A DNA stretch of 64,000 nt from Lentzea tibetensis. GTDB lineage: Bacteria > Actinomycetota > Actinomycetes > Mycobacteriales > Pseudonocardiaceae. Below the pieces are notes generated by a model. That model saw only the letters and a list, made by a program, of their open reading frames with translations. It had not been told where the DNA came from and did no database searches. A program made the position numbers and the translations under genes. Location: positions 124,001-188,000 of the forward strand of contig NZ_VOBR01000001.1 in NCBI RefSeq assembly GCF_007845675.1, read 5' to 3'. Of this stretch, positions 39,149 to 48,221 are shown piece by piece. Numbering within the stretch: position 1 is the first letter of the stretch; each line of letters starts with the position of its first letter.

Positions 39149-40152
39149 CCCACGTTCTCCCTGCTCAGCTCGAGCGCGATGTCGATCAGCTGGTCTTCCT
39201 GGCCACCGACGAGCTTCCGCTCGCCCGCCCGGACGAGGATCTGCGCGCCGGACACCCCGTACCGCTCCGCCTGCGTGTACGCGTGTTTCAGGAAGCTGGA
39301 GTAGACGCCGGCGTAGCCCATCATCAGCGCCATCCGGTCGAGCAGGCACTCCTCGGGCATCACCGGGCGCACGACGTCCTCGGCCGCGTCCACGATCTTG
39401 AAGAAGTCGACGCCCGTCTCGAACCCGAGCTTGTCGCAGACGCCGACGAACGCCTCCAGCGGCGTGTTCCCGGCACCGGCGCCGAATCCCCGCACGCTGC
39501 CGTCGATCTGTTGCGCCCCAGCGCGCACAGCCGCCACCGAGTTCGCGACGCTCAGCCCCAGGTTCTCGTGACCGTGGAACCCGACCTGCGCGTCGTCGCC
39601 CAGTTCGGCGACCAGCGCGGCCACCCGGTCGGAGACCTGTTCGAGCACGAGAGCGCCCGCCGAGTCGACCACGTACACGCACTGGCAGCCCGCGTCCGCC
39701 ATGATGCGAGCCTGACGCGCCAACGCCTCGGGCGGCTGGGAGTGCGACATCATCAGGAACCCGACGGTCTCCAGCCCCCGCTCGCGCGCGAGTCCGAAGT
39801 GCTGCACCGAGATGTCCGCCTCGGTGCAGTGCGTCGCGATCCGGCAGATCGACGCGCCGTTGTCCTGCGCCACCCCGATGTCGTCCTTCACGCCGACGCC
39901 CGGCAGCATCAGCACCGCGATCTTGGCGTTGCGGGCGGTCTTCGCCGCGGTCCTGATCAGCTCCTGCTCGGGCGTGTGGCTGAAGCCGTAGGTGAACGAC
40001 GAGCCGCCGAGCCCGTCGCCGTGCGCGACCTCGATCACCGGTACGCCGGACGCGTCCAGCGCCGCCACGATCGACTCGACGTCCGAGACCGTGAACTGGT
40101 GCCGCTTGTGGTGCGAGCCGTCACGCAGTGACGTGTCGGTCAGCCGCAGCAT
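39145..40152 (-). CDS. hsaF: 4-hydroxy-2-oxoacid aldolase HsaF
   Basis: 335-residue DmpG-type aldolase. [18 protein letters not shown] at the start carries the metal-site aspartate and base; [15 protein letters not shown] near 195 holds the metal histidines, and [10 protein letters not shown] lies near 170. It splits 4-hydroxy-2-oxohexanoate to pyruvate and propanal, channelled to HsaG. ATG 40152 has GGAGG 6 nt upstream and lies inside hsaG (32-nt overlap). Confidence 0.94.
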
Positions 40153-41008
40153 TCGTGACCTCCTTGGCGATCTCTTCGCCGACCTTGGTCGCGGCGGCGG
40201 TCATGATGTCGAGGTTCCCGGCGTACGGCGGGAGGAAGTCGCCTGCGCCCTCGACCTCCACGAAGATCGACACCCGGCCTGGATCGAACTGCGGCTCGCT
40301 GAGCAGCCGGTAGCCGGGCACGTAGCTCGCGATGTCGGACTCCATCCGCGCGATCGAGTCGGTGATCGCGTCCACGTCGGCGTCGTCGGGGATCGCGCAG
40401 AAGATCGTGTCGCGCATGATCATCGGTGGCGTTGACGGGTTGAGCACGATGATCGCCTTGCCGCGCTCGGCCCCGCCGATCGACTCGATGCCCCGGCTGG
40501 TCGTGCGGGTGAACTCGTCGATGTTGGCCCGAGTCCCCGGCCCCGCCGACACCGACGCCACGCTGGCGACGATCTCCGCGTACGCGACGGGCACGACGCG
40601 GGACACCGCGTGCACCATGGGAATCGTGGCCTGGCCGCCGCAGGTGATCAGGTTGATGTTGGGCGCGCCGCGGTGCTCACCCAGGTTCACCGGCGGCACC
40701 ACGTACGGCCCGATCGCGGCGGGCGTCAGGTCGATCGCCCGGATGCCCGCCTCGGCGTAGCGCGGCGCGTTGGCCGCGTGCACCGACGCGGACGTCGCCT
40801 CGAACACCAGGTCGGGCAGCTCGTCCTGGCGCAGCAACCACTCCACGCCCTCGGTGGTCGTCTCCAGCCCCGCCTCGCGGGCCCGGCTCAGGCCCTCGCT
40901 GGCCGGGTCGATGCCGACCATCCAGCGCGGCTCGATCCACGGCGACCGCGCGAGCTTGTACAGCAGGTCGGTGCCGATGTTGCCGGATCCGACGATCGCC
41001 GCTTTCAC
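40121..41008 (-). CDS. hsaG: Acylating propanal/acetaldehyde dehydrogenase HsaG
   Basis: 295-residue CoA-acylating aldehyde dehydrogenase (DmpF type). NAD loop [16 protein letters not shown] at the start; catalytic cysteine in [16 protein letters not shown] near residue 125. It turns the aldehyde from HsaF into propionyl-CoA. GTG 41008 is my choice; GTG 41017 is also in frame. It starts about 10 nt after hsaE. Confidence 0.93.
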   Translation of the reverse strand: MKAAIVGSGNIGTDLLYKLARSPWIEPRWMVGIDPASEGLSRAREAGLETTTEGVEWLLRQDELPDLVFEATSASVHAANAPRYAEAGIRAIDLTPAAIGPYVVPPVNLGEHRGAPNINLITCGGQATIPMVHAVSRVVPVAYAEIVASVASVSAGPGTRANIDEFTRTTSRGIESIGGAERGKAIIVLNPSTPPMIMRDTIFCAIPDDADVDAITDSIARMESDIASYVPGYRLLSEPQFDPGRVSIFVEVEGAGDFLPPYAGNLDIMTAAATKVGEEIAKEVTNAAADRHVTA

Positions 41009-41018
41009 GCCGCTCACC

Positions 41019-41789
41019 TCACTCGAACCGCAGGGATACCGAGCCGAGTCCGGCGAACTCGGCGTGGAAGTCGTCACCGGGTCTGGCATCGATCGCCCGC
41101 GTGCACGAACCGGGCAGCACGACGTCACCCGCACGCAGCCGCACGCCGAAGCCCGCGACCTTGCCCGCGAGCCACGCCACCGCGACGGCCGGATCGCCCA
41201 GCACCGCGTCACTGCGTCCGGCCGCGACCTCGTCGCCGTTGCGGGTCAGGGTCACGCCGATCGTCTTCAGGTCCACTTCGGACGGACGCAGCCTGCTGTC
41301 GCCCAGTGTGAAACCGGCGGACGACGCGTTGTCCGCGATGGTGTCCGCGAGGCCGATGCGCCAGTCGATGATCCGGCTGTCGATCAGCTCGATGCTGGGT
41401 GCGACGAACTCGGTCGCGCTCAGCACGTCGCCGACCGTGCAGCCCTCGCCGGGCAGGTCGGCACCGAGCACGAACGCCACCTCGACCTCGACGCGCGGGT
41501 ACAGGTAGCGGGACGCGACCGCCGTGCCGTCGAGTCGCATGTCGTCGAGCAGGTGGCCGTAGTCGGGCTCGTCGACGCCCATCATCTGCTGCATCGCCAG
41601 CGACGACAGGCCGACCTTGTGCCCCAGCACGGGCCGGTCCCGGCGCCGGATGTTGATCAGCTGGATCTCGTAGGCGTCGACCACGTCGATGCCCGGATAC
41701 AGCTCGACCAGCGGCTTGATCGGCTCACGGCTCCGCTCGGCGACGTGCAGCAGCTCCGCCGCCTCCGCCCTCTGCTCCGGTGTCAGCAC
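41019..41789 (-). CDS. hsaE: 2-hydroxyhexa-2,4-dienoate hydratase HsaE
   Basis: 256-residue hydratase/decarboxylase-family protein with [23 protein letters not shown] near 57 represented by its part [13 protein letters not shown], and the metal-binding stretch [11 protein letters not shown] near 98. It hydrates the 2-hydroxydienoate released by HsaD. GTG 41789 has GGAGG upstream and overlaps the preceding dehydrogenase gene by 7 nt. Confidence 0.93.
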   Translation of the reverse strand: MLTPEQRAEAAELLHVAERSREPIKPLVELYPGIDVVDAYEIQLINIRRRDRPVLGHKVGLSSLAMQQMMGVDEPDYGHLLDDMRLDGTAVASRYLYPRVEVEVAFVLGADLPGEGCTVGDVLSATEFVAPSIELIDSRIIDWRIGLADTIADNASSAGFTLGDSRLRPSEVDLKTIGVTLTRNGDEVAAGRSDAVLGDPAVAVAWLAGKVAGFGVRLRAGDVVLPGSCTRAIDARPGDDFHAEFAGLGSVSLRFE

Positions 41790-43321
41790 CCGGCCTCCTT
41801 CGCCACGTGTTGGCCCGCGCGGCGGCCGGAGAACACGCAGTCCGCGAGCGCGAGCCCGCTGACGTACGACTCCGAGCACACGCCGACCGCGGATCTCCCT
41901 GCCGCGTACAGACCGGCCACCCCGGCCACCCGGCCGGTGTCCTCGTCGACCACGAGCCCGCCGAGCGTGAGCATCGGGCACGGGAAGCCGAGCCTGCGGC
42001 GGACCGAGACGTCGATCAACGAGTACGGCGCCACCAGCGGGCGCACCAGCTCGGGCAGCTTCCCGAACGCGTCCGGCACCGCGCCGTAGATCTTGACGGT
42101 CTCCTGCAACGCCGGTGCGTCGATGCCCGCCTTCGCCGCGAGCTCGGGCAGCGAGGGCGCGGTGATCAGTCCCCGCGACAGCAGGGCCTTCGTCTGCAGC
42201 CGCTGGAACCACAGCGTCTGCGACGGCACCTGCGCGCGAGCCTCGCTCAGCAGCGCGTCGTCGACCAGCAGCCACGCCTTGCCCTGGTGCCGGAGGACGA
42301 TCGCCTCGCCGAGCGCGGCGCCGTACAACGACTCGTCGCACACCCGCCGCCCGTCGCCGCCGACGAGCACACCGCGTTGCAGCGCGCTGGGTGGCGCGAT
42401 GAAGCGCCACGCGGACACCCGGTCCAGCCGCGCCGTCCGTCCGCCCGCGGCCACGCCGAGCTTGATCCCGGCGCCGTCGTCGCCTGCCGTACCGAGCGCG
42501 AGGCCGCCGTGGAACGCCGGGGCGTTCGCACGCAGCATGGCGCGGTCGGCGATGAACCCGCCCGCGCTGATCACCACGCCGCGGTGGGCGCCGACCAGCA
42601 GCTCCCGGCCGAACCGGCGTTCCACCAGTGCGGCCAGCCGGTGCAGGCCCCTGCCGAGCGGCGGGTAGTACAGCCACGGCTTCGCGGCGATCCGCGTCAG
42701 CAGCCCGTGCACGGCCCGCGGCACACCGGTCAACGCGCCGCAGCGCACGCCGACGACCCGGCCGTCGCGCGTGATCAGCTCTTTCGCCGCCGTCTGAGTG
42801 AGCACGCGGACGCCGTTCCGGCGCGCGGACTCGGCGAGTCGCGCGAAGAACACGCTGCCCGAGGTGCCCTTGCCCTTGGTCCGGTGGCCGCGGGCGGCGG
42901 GTGGCGCGACGTCTCTGCGGGCCGTCTCGCTGCCGGACTCGTAGAGGTAGTAGTCGTCGGTCGGGTACGAGGTCTTGAACGGGCACAGGCTCGCGTCGAA
43001 CGGCACGCCCTGGTCCTCGAGCCAGGCGAGCGTCTTCGCGCTGTCCTGGCAGAACCGGCGCAGCGTCTCCGCCGACACCGCGTCGCCGACCTCGGTCGCG
43101 AGGTAGTCGTACATCGCCTCAGATGAGTCGGGCACGCCCGCGTCGACCTGCTGCCGCGTGCCACCGCCCGCGTAGACGACGCCGCCGGACAACGCCGTCG
43201 CACCGCCACCGCCGAACCGGTCGAGCACGATCACCGACGAGCCGGCGGCGGCCGCTTCGATCGCGGCGCACGCGCCTGCGGCACCGAAGCCCACGACCAC
43301 CACGTCAGCGGCGACGTTCAC
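41783..43321 (-). CDS. Delta4-(5alpha)-type 3-ketosteroid dehydrogenase
   Basis: 512-residue FAD enzyme of the KstD superfamily. FAD loop VVVGFGAAGACAAIEAAAAG near residue 8. The active-site tail is S-E-S-Y-V-S-G, with Tyr486 and Ser488; the Tyr-x-Ser pair matches the Rhodococcus Delta4-(5alpha) dehydrogenase, not the Tyr...Gly of Delta1 enzymes. A further tyrosine occurs in VCDESLYG near 340. It would convert 5alpha-3-ketosteroids to 4-ene-3-ones. GTG 43321 has GGAGG upstream; longer frames run through the KstR-like box. First gene of the hsa operon. Confidence 0.82.
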   Translation of the reverse strand: MNVAADVVVVGFGAAGACAAIEAAAAGSSVIVLDRFGGGGATALSGGVVYAGGGTRQQVDAGVPDSSEAMYDYLATEVGDAVSAETLRRFCQDSAKTLAWLEDQGVPFDASLCPFKTSYPTDDYYLYESGSETARRDVAPPAARGHRTKGKGTSGSVFFARLAESARRNGVRVLTQTAAKELITRDGRVVGVRCGALTGVPRAVHGLLTRIAAKPWLYYPPLGRGLHRLAALVERRFGRELLVGAHRGVVISAGGFIADRAMLRANAPAFHGGLALGTAGDDGAGIKLGVAAGGRTARLDRVSAWRFIAPPSALQRGVLVGGDGRRVCDESLYGAALGEAIVLRHQGKAWLLVDDALLSEARAQVPSQTLWFQRLQTKALLSRGLITAPSLPELAAKAGIDAPALQETVKIYGAVPDAFGKLPELVRPLVAPYSLIDVSVRRRLGFPCPMLTLGGLVVDEDTGRVAGVAGLYAAGRSAVGVCSESYVSGLALADCVFSGRRAGQHVAKEAGC

Positions 43322-43329
43322 CCTGCCTC

Positions 43330-43343
43330 CGGAACACGTTCTC
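43330..43343. promoter_or_regulatory. KstR-like operator before the hsa operon
   Basis: CGGAACACGTTCTC matches 6 of 8 fixed positions (first and last base differ) and keeps the full AACnnGTT core. It lies 9 nt from the minus-strand GTG and partly overlaps its GGAGG. Confidence 0.6.
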
Positions 43344-43396
43344 GGCGACTCCACCTGCTCGAACTCCTACACCATAGCGCCAAAGTGTTCCGGAAC

Positions 43397-43410
43397 TATA
43401 ACCTGTTCTA
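43397..43410. promoter_or_regulatory. KstR operator of kstD-kshA operon
   Basis: TATAACCTGTTCTA matches every fixed position of TnnAACnnGTTnnA and lies 21 nt upstream of the kstD GTG. Confidence 0.9.
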
Positions 43411-43431
43411 GTCCGACTTCGTGGAGGCGCC

Positions 43432-45042
43432 GTGGACACCGAGTACGACGTGGTCGTCGTGGGCAGCGGCGCGGCAGGCATGACGGCCGCGCTCTGCACG
43501 GCCCACCACGGGCTGCGCACGGTAGTGATCGAGAAGGCTGAGCACTTCGGCGGGTCGACCGCGCGATCGGGCGGCGGGATCTGGGCGCCGAACAACGCCG
43601 TCCTGCGCACCGCGGGCGTCCAGGACACGCCGGAGGACGCCGGGGAGTACCTCGCGCACATCGCCGGTGACGTGCCCGCTGAGCTGCGCAAGGCGTTCCT
43701 CGACGCGGGCCCCGCGATGCTGTCGTTCGTCTGCGAGCACACCCCGCTGGACTTCCGCTGGGTGCGCGACTACGCCGACTACTACCCCGACGCGCCCGGC
43801 GGCAGGCCGAAGGGCCGCTCGGTCGAGCCGAAACCGCTGAACGCGACCGTGCTCGGCGCCGAGCTGGCGCACCTCGAACCGCCGTACGTCCCCACACCGG
43901 CGGGTGTCGTGATCACCCAGATCGACTACCGCTGGCTCACCCTCATCGCCCGCCACCCGCGCGGAGTGCTCACGGCCGCGCGGGTGTTCGCCAGGAAGTT
44001 CCTGCCCGGCAGCCGGCTCAGCATGGGCCAGGCGCTCGCGGCCGGGCTGCGCGCGGGGCTGCTGCGCGCGAACGTGCCAGTCCGGCTGAACACCGCGTTG
44101 ACCGACCTGCACGTCGAGAACGGCCGGGTCGCGGGCGTGCTCGCCGGTGACGAGCTGATCCGCGCCCGCCACGTCGTGCTGGCGGCGGGCGGGTTCGAGC
44201 ACAACGAGCGGATGCGCAAGGAGCACCAGCGCGCCCCGATCGGTACCGAGTGGACGGTCGGCGCCGCGGCGAACACCGGCGACGCCATCGAAGCGGGCAT
44301 CCGGGCGGGCGGGTCCGTCGCGCTGATGGACGACGCGTGGTGGGGACCGTCGGTCCCGCTGCCGCGCGGCCCGTTCTTCCTGCTGGCCGAACGCTCGCTG
44401 CCCGGCTGCATCCTGGTCGACTCGTCCGGACGGCGGTTCGTCAACGAGGCCGCGCCGTACGTGGACGTCGTGCACGCCATGTACGACCAGGCAGCCATGC
44501 CGACCTGGCTGGTCGCGGACCAGCAGTACCGCGACCGGTACCCGTTCATGGGACTCCCGCCGCGCCAGGCGATCCCCCGGCGCTGGCAGCAGGCCGTGCT
44601 CCGCGCCGACACGCTGGAAGAGCTGGCGCGGCAGACCGACCTGCCGTCGCTGACGGACACCGTGCGCCGGTTCAACGACCTCGCCGAATCGGGCGATGAC
44701 ACGGACTTCCACCGCGGCGGCAACGCGTACGACCGGTACTACGGCGATCCGCGCAACGGTCCCAACCCCTGCCTGGGACCGCTGCGCAAGCCACCGTTCT
44801 ACGCGGTCCGGATCGTGCCCGGCGACCTCGGCACGAAGGGCGGGCTGCGCACCGACGCGCGCGCCCGCGTGCTGCGGGCGGACGGCACGGTCATCCCCGG
44901 CCTGTACGCGGCGGGCAACACCAGTGCATCGGTGATGGGCCACACCTACGCGGGGGCCGGCGCCACACTCGGTCCGGCGATGACCTTCGGCTACCTCGCC
45001 GGGCTGGACATCGCAGCGAACACTCCTGGAGGAACTCCATGA
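43432..45042 (+). CDS. kstD: 3-ketosteroid Delta1-dehydrogenase KstD
   Basis: 536-residue flavoprotein that desaturates C1-C2 of 4-ene-3-ketosteroids. FAD loop VVVVGSGAAGMTAALC near residue 6, RWVRDYADYYPDAPGG near 105 with the first catalytic tyrosines, NEAAPYVDVVHAMY near 342, and Y-A-G-A-G (Tyr506, Gly510) at the end. No signal peptide. GTG 43432 has GGAGG upstream. kshA starts 4 nt inside its end, so Delta1-dehydrogenation and 9alpha-hydroxylation are co-translated. Confidence 0.92.
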   Translation: MDTEYDVVVVGSGAAGMTAALCTAHHGLRTVVIEKAEHFGGSTARSGGGIWAPNNAVLRTAGVQDTPEDAGEYLAHIAGDVPAELRKAFLDAGPAMLSFVCEHTPLDFRWVRDYADYYPDAPGGRPKGRSVEPKPLNATVLGAELAHLEPPYVPTPAGVVITQIDYRWLTLIARHPRGVLTAARVFARKFLPGSRLSMGQALAAGLRAGLLRANVPVRLNTALTDLHVENGRVAGVLAGDELIRARHVVLAAGGFEHNERMRKEHQRAPIGTEWTVGAAANTGDAIEAGIRAGGSVALMDDAWWGPSVPLPRGPFFLLAERSLPGCILVDSSGRRFVNEAAPYVDVVHAMYDQAAMPTWLVADQQYRDRYPFMGLPPRQAIPRRWQQAVLRADTLEELARQTDLPSLTDTVRRFNDLAESGDDTDFHRGGNAYDRYYGDPRNGPNPCLGPLRKPPFYAVRIVPGDLGTKGGLRTDARARVLRADGTVIPGLYAAGNTSASVMGHTYAGAGATLGPAMTFGYLAGLDIAANTPGGTP

Positions 45043-46169
45043 CACAGGAAGCCGTTCGGACGATCGACACCGGCGCGCCGCCGGCGAGGTTCGCGCGCGG
45101 CTGGCACTGCCTCGGCCTCGCCGACCGGTTCCGGGACGGTCAGCCGCACGCGATCGAGGCGTTCGGCACGAAGCTCGTGGTGTTCCAGGGCGAGGACGGC
45201 GCGCTCAACGTGCTCGACGCGTACTGCAGGCACATGGGCGGCGACCTCACTCAGGGCACCGTCAAGGGCGACGCCATCGCGTGCCCGTTCCACGACTGGC
45301 GCTGGGCCGGCAACGGCAAGTGCGTCTCGATCCCTTACGGCAAGCGGGTTCCGCTGCGCGCGCGGACCCGCTCGTGGATCACGCTGGAGCAGAACAAGCA
45401 GCTGTTCGTGTGGAACGACCCGCAGGGCAACCCGCCGCCGGAGCACGTGACGATCCCGCACATCGAGCAGGCGTTCAGCTCCGAGTGGAGCAACTGGACG
45501 TGGGACTCGGTGCTGATCGAGGGCGCGAACTGCCGCGAGGTCATCGACAACGTCGTGGACATGGCCCACTTCTTCTACATCCACTTCGCGTTCCCCACGT
45601 ACTTCAAGAACGTGCTGGAAGGCCACATCGCCTCGCAGTACCTGCACACGCGCGGACGGCCGGACATCACCGGCGGCGGGACGAACTACACCGGTGACAC
45701 CGAGGTCAAGTCCGAGGCGTCCTACTACGGGCCGTCGTACATGATCGACTACCTGTGGAACGACTACAAGGGCATCACCATCGAGACGGTCCTGATCAAC
45801 TGCCACTACCCGGTGACGCCGAACTCGTTCAGGCTGCAGTGGGGCGCGATCGTCAAGAAGCTGCCCGGCGTCTCGGACGAGCACGCGGACAAGATCGCGG
45901 CCAAGTTCGCGCGCGGCATCGGCGCCGGGTTCCTGCAGGACGTGGAGATCTGGCAGAACAAGACCCGCATCGACAACCCGCTGCTGTGCGAGGAGGACGG
46001 GCCGGTCTACCAGCTGCGGCGGTGGTACGAGCAGTTCTACGTCGACGTCGAGGACGTCAGCGAGGACATGACGCGGCGCTTCGAGTTCGAGGTCGACACC
46101 TCGCGGGCCGTCGAGGTGTGGGAGAAGGAAGTCGCCGAGAACCTCGCCCGGCAGGAAGGCGGATCGTGA
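45039..46169 (+). CDS. kshA: 3-ketosteroid 9alpha-hydroxylase oxygenase KshA
   Basis: 376-residue Rieske oxygenase. The [2Fe-2S] ligands are Cys63, His65, Cys82 and His85 (CRHMGGD...CPFHDW). The mononuclear iron site uses His177 and His182 in DNVVDMAHFFYIH with Asp301 in FLQDVEIW. 9alpha-hydroxylation combined with KstD opens ring B. ATG 45039 overlaps kstD by 4 nt. Unlike M. tuberculosis, where kshA and kshB are unlinked, kshB follows one small gene later. Confidence 0.95.
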   Translation: MTQEAVRTIDTGAPPARFARGWHCLGLADRFRDGQPHAIEAFGTKLVVFQGEDGALNVLDAYCRHMGGDLTQGTVKGDAIACPFHDWRWAGNGKCVSIPYGKRVPLRARTRSWITLEQNKQLFVWNDPQGNPPPEHVTIPHIEQAFSSEWSNWTWDSVLIEGANCREVIDNVVDMAHFFYIHFAFPTYFKNVLEGHIASQYLHTRGRPDITGGGTNYTGDTEVKSEASYYGPSYMIDYLWNDYKGITIETVLINCHYPVTPNSFRLQWGAIVKKLPGVSDEHADKIAAKFARGIGAGFLQDVEIWQNKTRIDNPLLCEEDGPVYQLRRWYEQFYVDVEDVSEDMTRRFEFEVDTSRAVEVWEKEVAENLARQEGGS

Positions 46170-46414
46170 CCGAGCGCCAGGAGTTCCTGCAAGGCGGCCT
46201 GCGTCCGGTGGTGTGCGACTGCGGGAACCGGGTGCTGGTCAAGAAGAACAGCCTCCAGCACACCAGCGTGCAGTGGACGTCCGACGCCGCGCGCAGCTGC
46301 GCGGAGTTCGCCTCGCGCGGCGGGAACACGGCGCTCATCCCGACCTGCCTGCGGCTGCGGGACAGCATCGAGAAGGCGGTGCGGGAGGGCGTGCTGGAGG
46401 TCGAGGATGAGTGA
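46166..46414 (+). CDS. Small four-cysteine protein between kshA and kshB
   Basis: 82 residues, unrecognised. GTG 46166 overlaps the kshA stop by 4 nt and its own end overlaps the kshB ATG by 8 nt, so it is translated with both hydroxylase components. Cysteines at 17, 19, 45 and 61 (C-D-C-G pair plus two) could bind zinc or a cluster, but spacing fits no ferredoxin I know. The C-terminal end is helical and acidic. An assembly or accessory role for KSH is a guess from position. Confidence 0.75.
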   Translation: MTERQEFLQGGLRPVVCDCGNRVLVKKNSLQHTSVQWTSDAARSCAEFASRGGNTALIPTCLRLRDSIEKAVREGVLEVEDE

Positions 46415-47372
46415 GGTGCACCGGGTGCGCGTCGCGGCGGTGATCGACGAGACGCCGGACGCGAAGTCGTTCGTGCTGGAGGGCGGTGACTTCACGCCGC
46501 GGCCCGGCCAGTTCCTGACGATCCGGATCGGCACCGCGGCGCGCTGCTACTCGTTGTCCAGTGCGCCGCACGAGCCGGTGAAGATCACGGTCAAACGCAC
46601 CGCGGGCGGGTACGGCTCGCACTGGATGTGCGACAACGTCGAGGTGGGCACCGAGCTGGACGTGCTCGCGCCCGCCGGCGTGTTCACGCCCTCGTCGCTG
46701 AACGGTTCGGTGCTCGCGTTCGCCGGTGGCAGCGGGATCACGCCGGTCATGTCGATCATCAAGGCTGTGCTCTCGGGTGGGTCCGGCCGGGTGACCCTGG
46801 TGTACGCGAACCGCGACGAGCAGTCGGTGATCTTCGCGCGGGAGCTCGCGTCGCTTTCGGCTGAGCACCCTTCTCGACTGACGGTCGTGCACTGGCTGGA
46901 GTCCGTGCAGGGCCTGCCCGCTGTCGCCCAGCTCGCCGCGCTGGCGCGTCCGTGCGACGAGGCTTTCGTGTGCGGGCCCGGCCCTTTCATGGAGGCGACT
47001 CGCGCGGCGTTGCGCGAGGTCCCGGTCGTGCACGTCGAGAAGTTCGTGTCGCTGTCGAGCAACCCGTTCGAGGAAGCCGTCCAGGCCGAGGACGGCCCGG
47101 ACGCGACCGTGGAGGTCGAGCTCGACGGTGCGCACCACCGGTTTCCGTGGCCCGCGCGGACCCGTTTGCTCGACCTGTTGCTGGACAAGGGACTGGACGC
47201 GCCCTTCTCGTGCCGCGAGGGTGCGTGCAGCGCGTGCGCCTGCCGGCTCGTGTCGGGCGAGGTCAAGATGCTCAACAACGACGTGCTCGACGAGCAGGAC
47301 GTCGCCGAGGGCTACATCCTCGCCTGCCAGTCGGTTCCGGTGACCGACACGGTGAAGATCACCTACAGCTGA
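46407..47372 (+). CDS. kshB: 3-ketosteroid 9alpha-hydroxylase reductase KshB
   Basis: 321-residue reductase with three parts: flavin domain (RCYSLSS near residue 48), NAD domain (VCGPGPFMEA near 190) and a C-terminal plant-type [2Fe-2S] domain with CREGACSACACRL near 270 and the last ligand in ILACQ near 308. It moves electrons from NADH to KshA. ATG 46407. Confidence 0.95.
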   Translation: MSEVHRVRVAAVIDETPDAKSFVLEGGDFTPRPGQFLTIRIGTAARCYSLSSAPHEPVKITVKRTAGGYGSHWMCDNVEVGTELDVLAPAGVFTPSSLNGSVLAFAGGSGITPVMSIIKAVLSGGSGRVTLVYANRDEQSVIFARELASLSAEHPSRLTVVHWLESVQGLPAVAQLAALARPCDEAFVCGPGPFMEATRAALREVPVVHVEKFVSLSSNPFEEAVQAEDGPDATVEVELDGAHHRFPWPARTRLLDLLLDKGLDAPFSCREGACSACACRLVSGEVKMLNNDVLDEQDVAEGYILACQSVPVTDTVKITYS

Positions 47373-47381
47373 GGGGAAACC

Positions 47382-48221
47382 ATGCCGATCGACCCGGCCG
47401 TCGCCGTCGGAGCCGAGCTGCCGGAGGTCAAGTTCTCCTGGACCTCGTCGGACGTCCTGCTCTACCACCTGGCGCTGGGTGCGTCCGAGCTGAGCTACGT
47501 CTACGAGCGAGATCTCCAGGTGCTGCCGACGTTCGGCGTGGTCGCACCGCGCTTCAAGGCGACCGAGCCGCCCGTCGTGAAGTTCCCCGGCATCGACATC
47601 GACCTCGCGCGCGTCCTGCACGGCACGCAGGAGATCACCGTCCACGCGCCGCTGCCCGCGGCCGGCGAGGCGGTGCTGCGGACCAGGGTCGCCGACGTGT
47701 TCGACAAGGGATCGGCCGCGGTGGTCGTGCAGGAGGCGACGGCCGTGTCGGTCGACGGCACGCCTCTGTACACCATGCGCTCCAGCATCTTCGCGCGCGA
47801 CGAAGGCGGTTTCGGCGGCTCGCGCGGTCCGTCGATGAAGGTCGAGCTGCCCTCTCGCGAGCCGGACGCCGTGCTGGAGACGCCGACGCTGCCCCAGCAG
47901 GCCTACCTGTACCGGCTGTGCGGTGACCGCAACCCGCTGCACGCCGACCCCGAGTTCGCGCGGCGCGCCGGGTTCGAGGCGCCGATCCTGCACGGCCTGT
48001 GCACGTACGGGGTCGTCTGCAAGGCCGTGGTGGACGCGCTGCTGGACGGCGACACCGCCCGAGTCACCAACTACAGCGCGCGGTTCACCGGTGTCGTGTT
48101 CCCCGGCGAAACCTTGCGGACACGCGTGTGGCGCGAGGGCGGCCGTCTCGTGCTGGTGACGACCGCCGTCGAACGCGACGACGCGCCGGTGCTGTCCGAC
48201 GCCGTGCTGACCTACACCTGA
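47382..48221 (+). CDS. hsd4B: MaoC-like enoyl-CoA hydratase Hsd4B (Rv3538-like)
   Basis: 279-residue double hot-dog hydratase. The hydratase-2 motif lies in LCGDRNPLHADPEFARRAGF near residue 188 (Asp and His), followed by ILHGLCTYG. The N-terminal half resembles the inactive half of type-2 hydratases. It hydrates side-chain enoyl-CoA. GAGGGG precedes ATG 47382. It ends the kstD-kshA-orf-kshB-hsd4B operon and overlaps the convergent ltp2 by 10 nt. Confidence 0.88.
   Translation: MPIDPAVAVGAELPEVKFSWTSSDVLLYHLALGASELSYVYERDLQVLPTFGVVAPRFKATEPPVVKFPGIDIDLARVLHGTQEITVHAPLPAAGEAVLRTRVADVFDKGSAAVVVQEATAVSVDGTPLYTMRSSIFARDEGGFGGSRGPSMKVELPSREPDAVLETPTLPQQAYLYRLCGDRNPLHADPEFARRAGFEAPILHGLCTYGVVCKAVVDALLDGDTARVTNYSARFTGVVFPGETLRTRVWREGGRLVLVTTAVERDDAPVLSDAVLTYT

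Noticed and set aside
43385-43396. GTTCCGGAAC palindrome beside the kstD operator
   Set aside because: The half-sites are in the opposite order to KstR sites and no known regulator matches.
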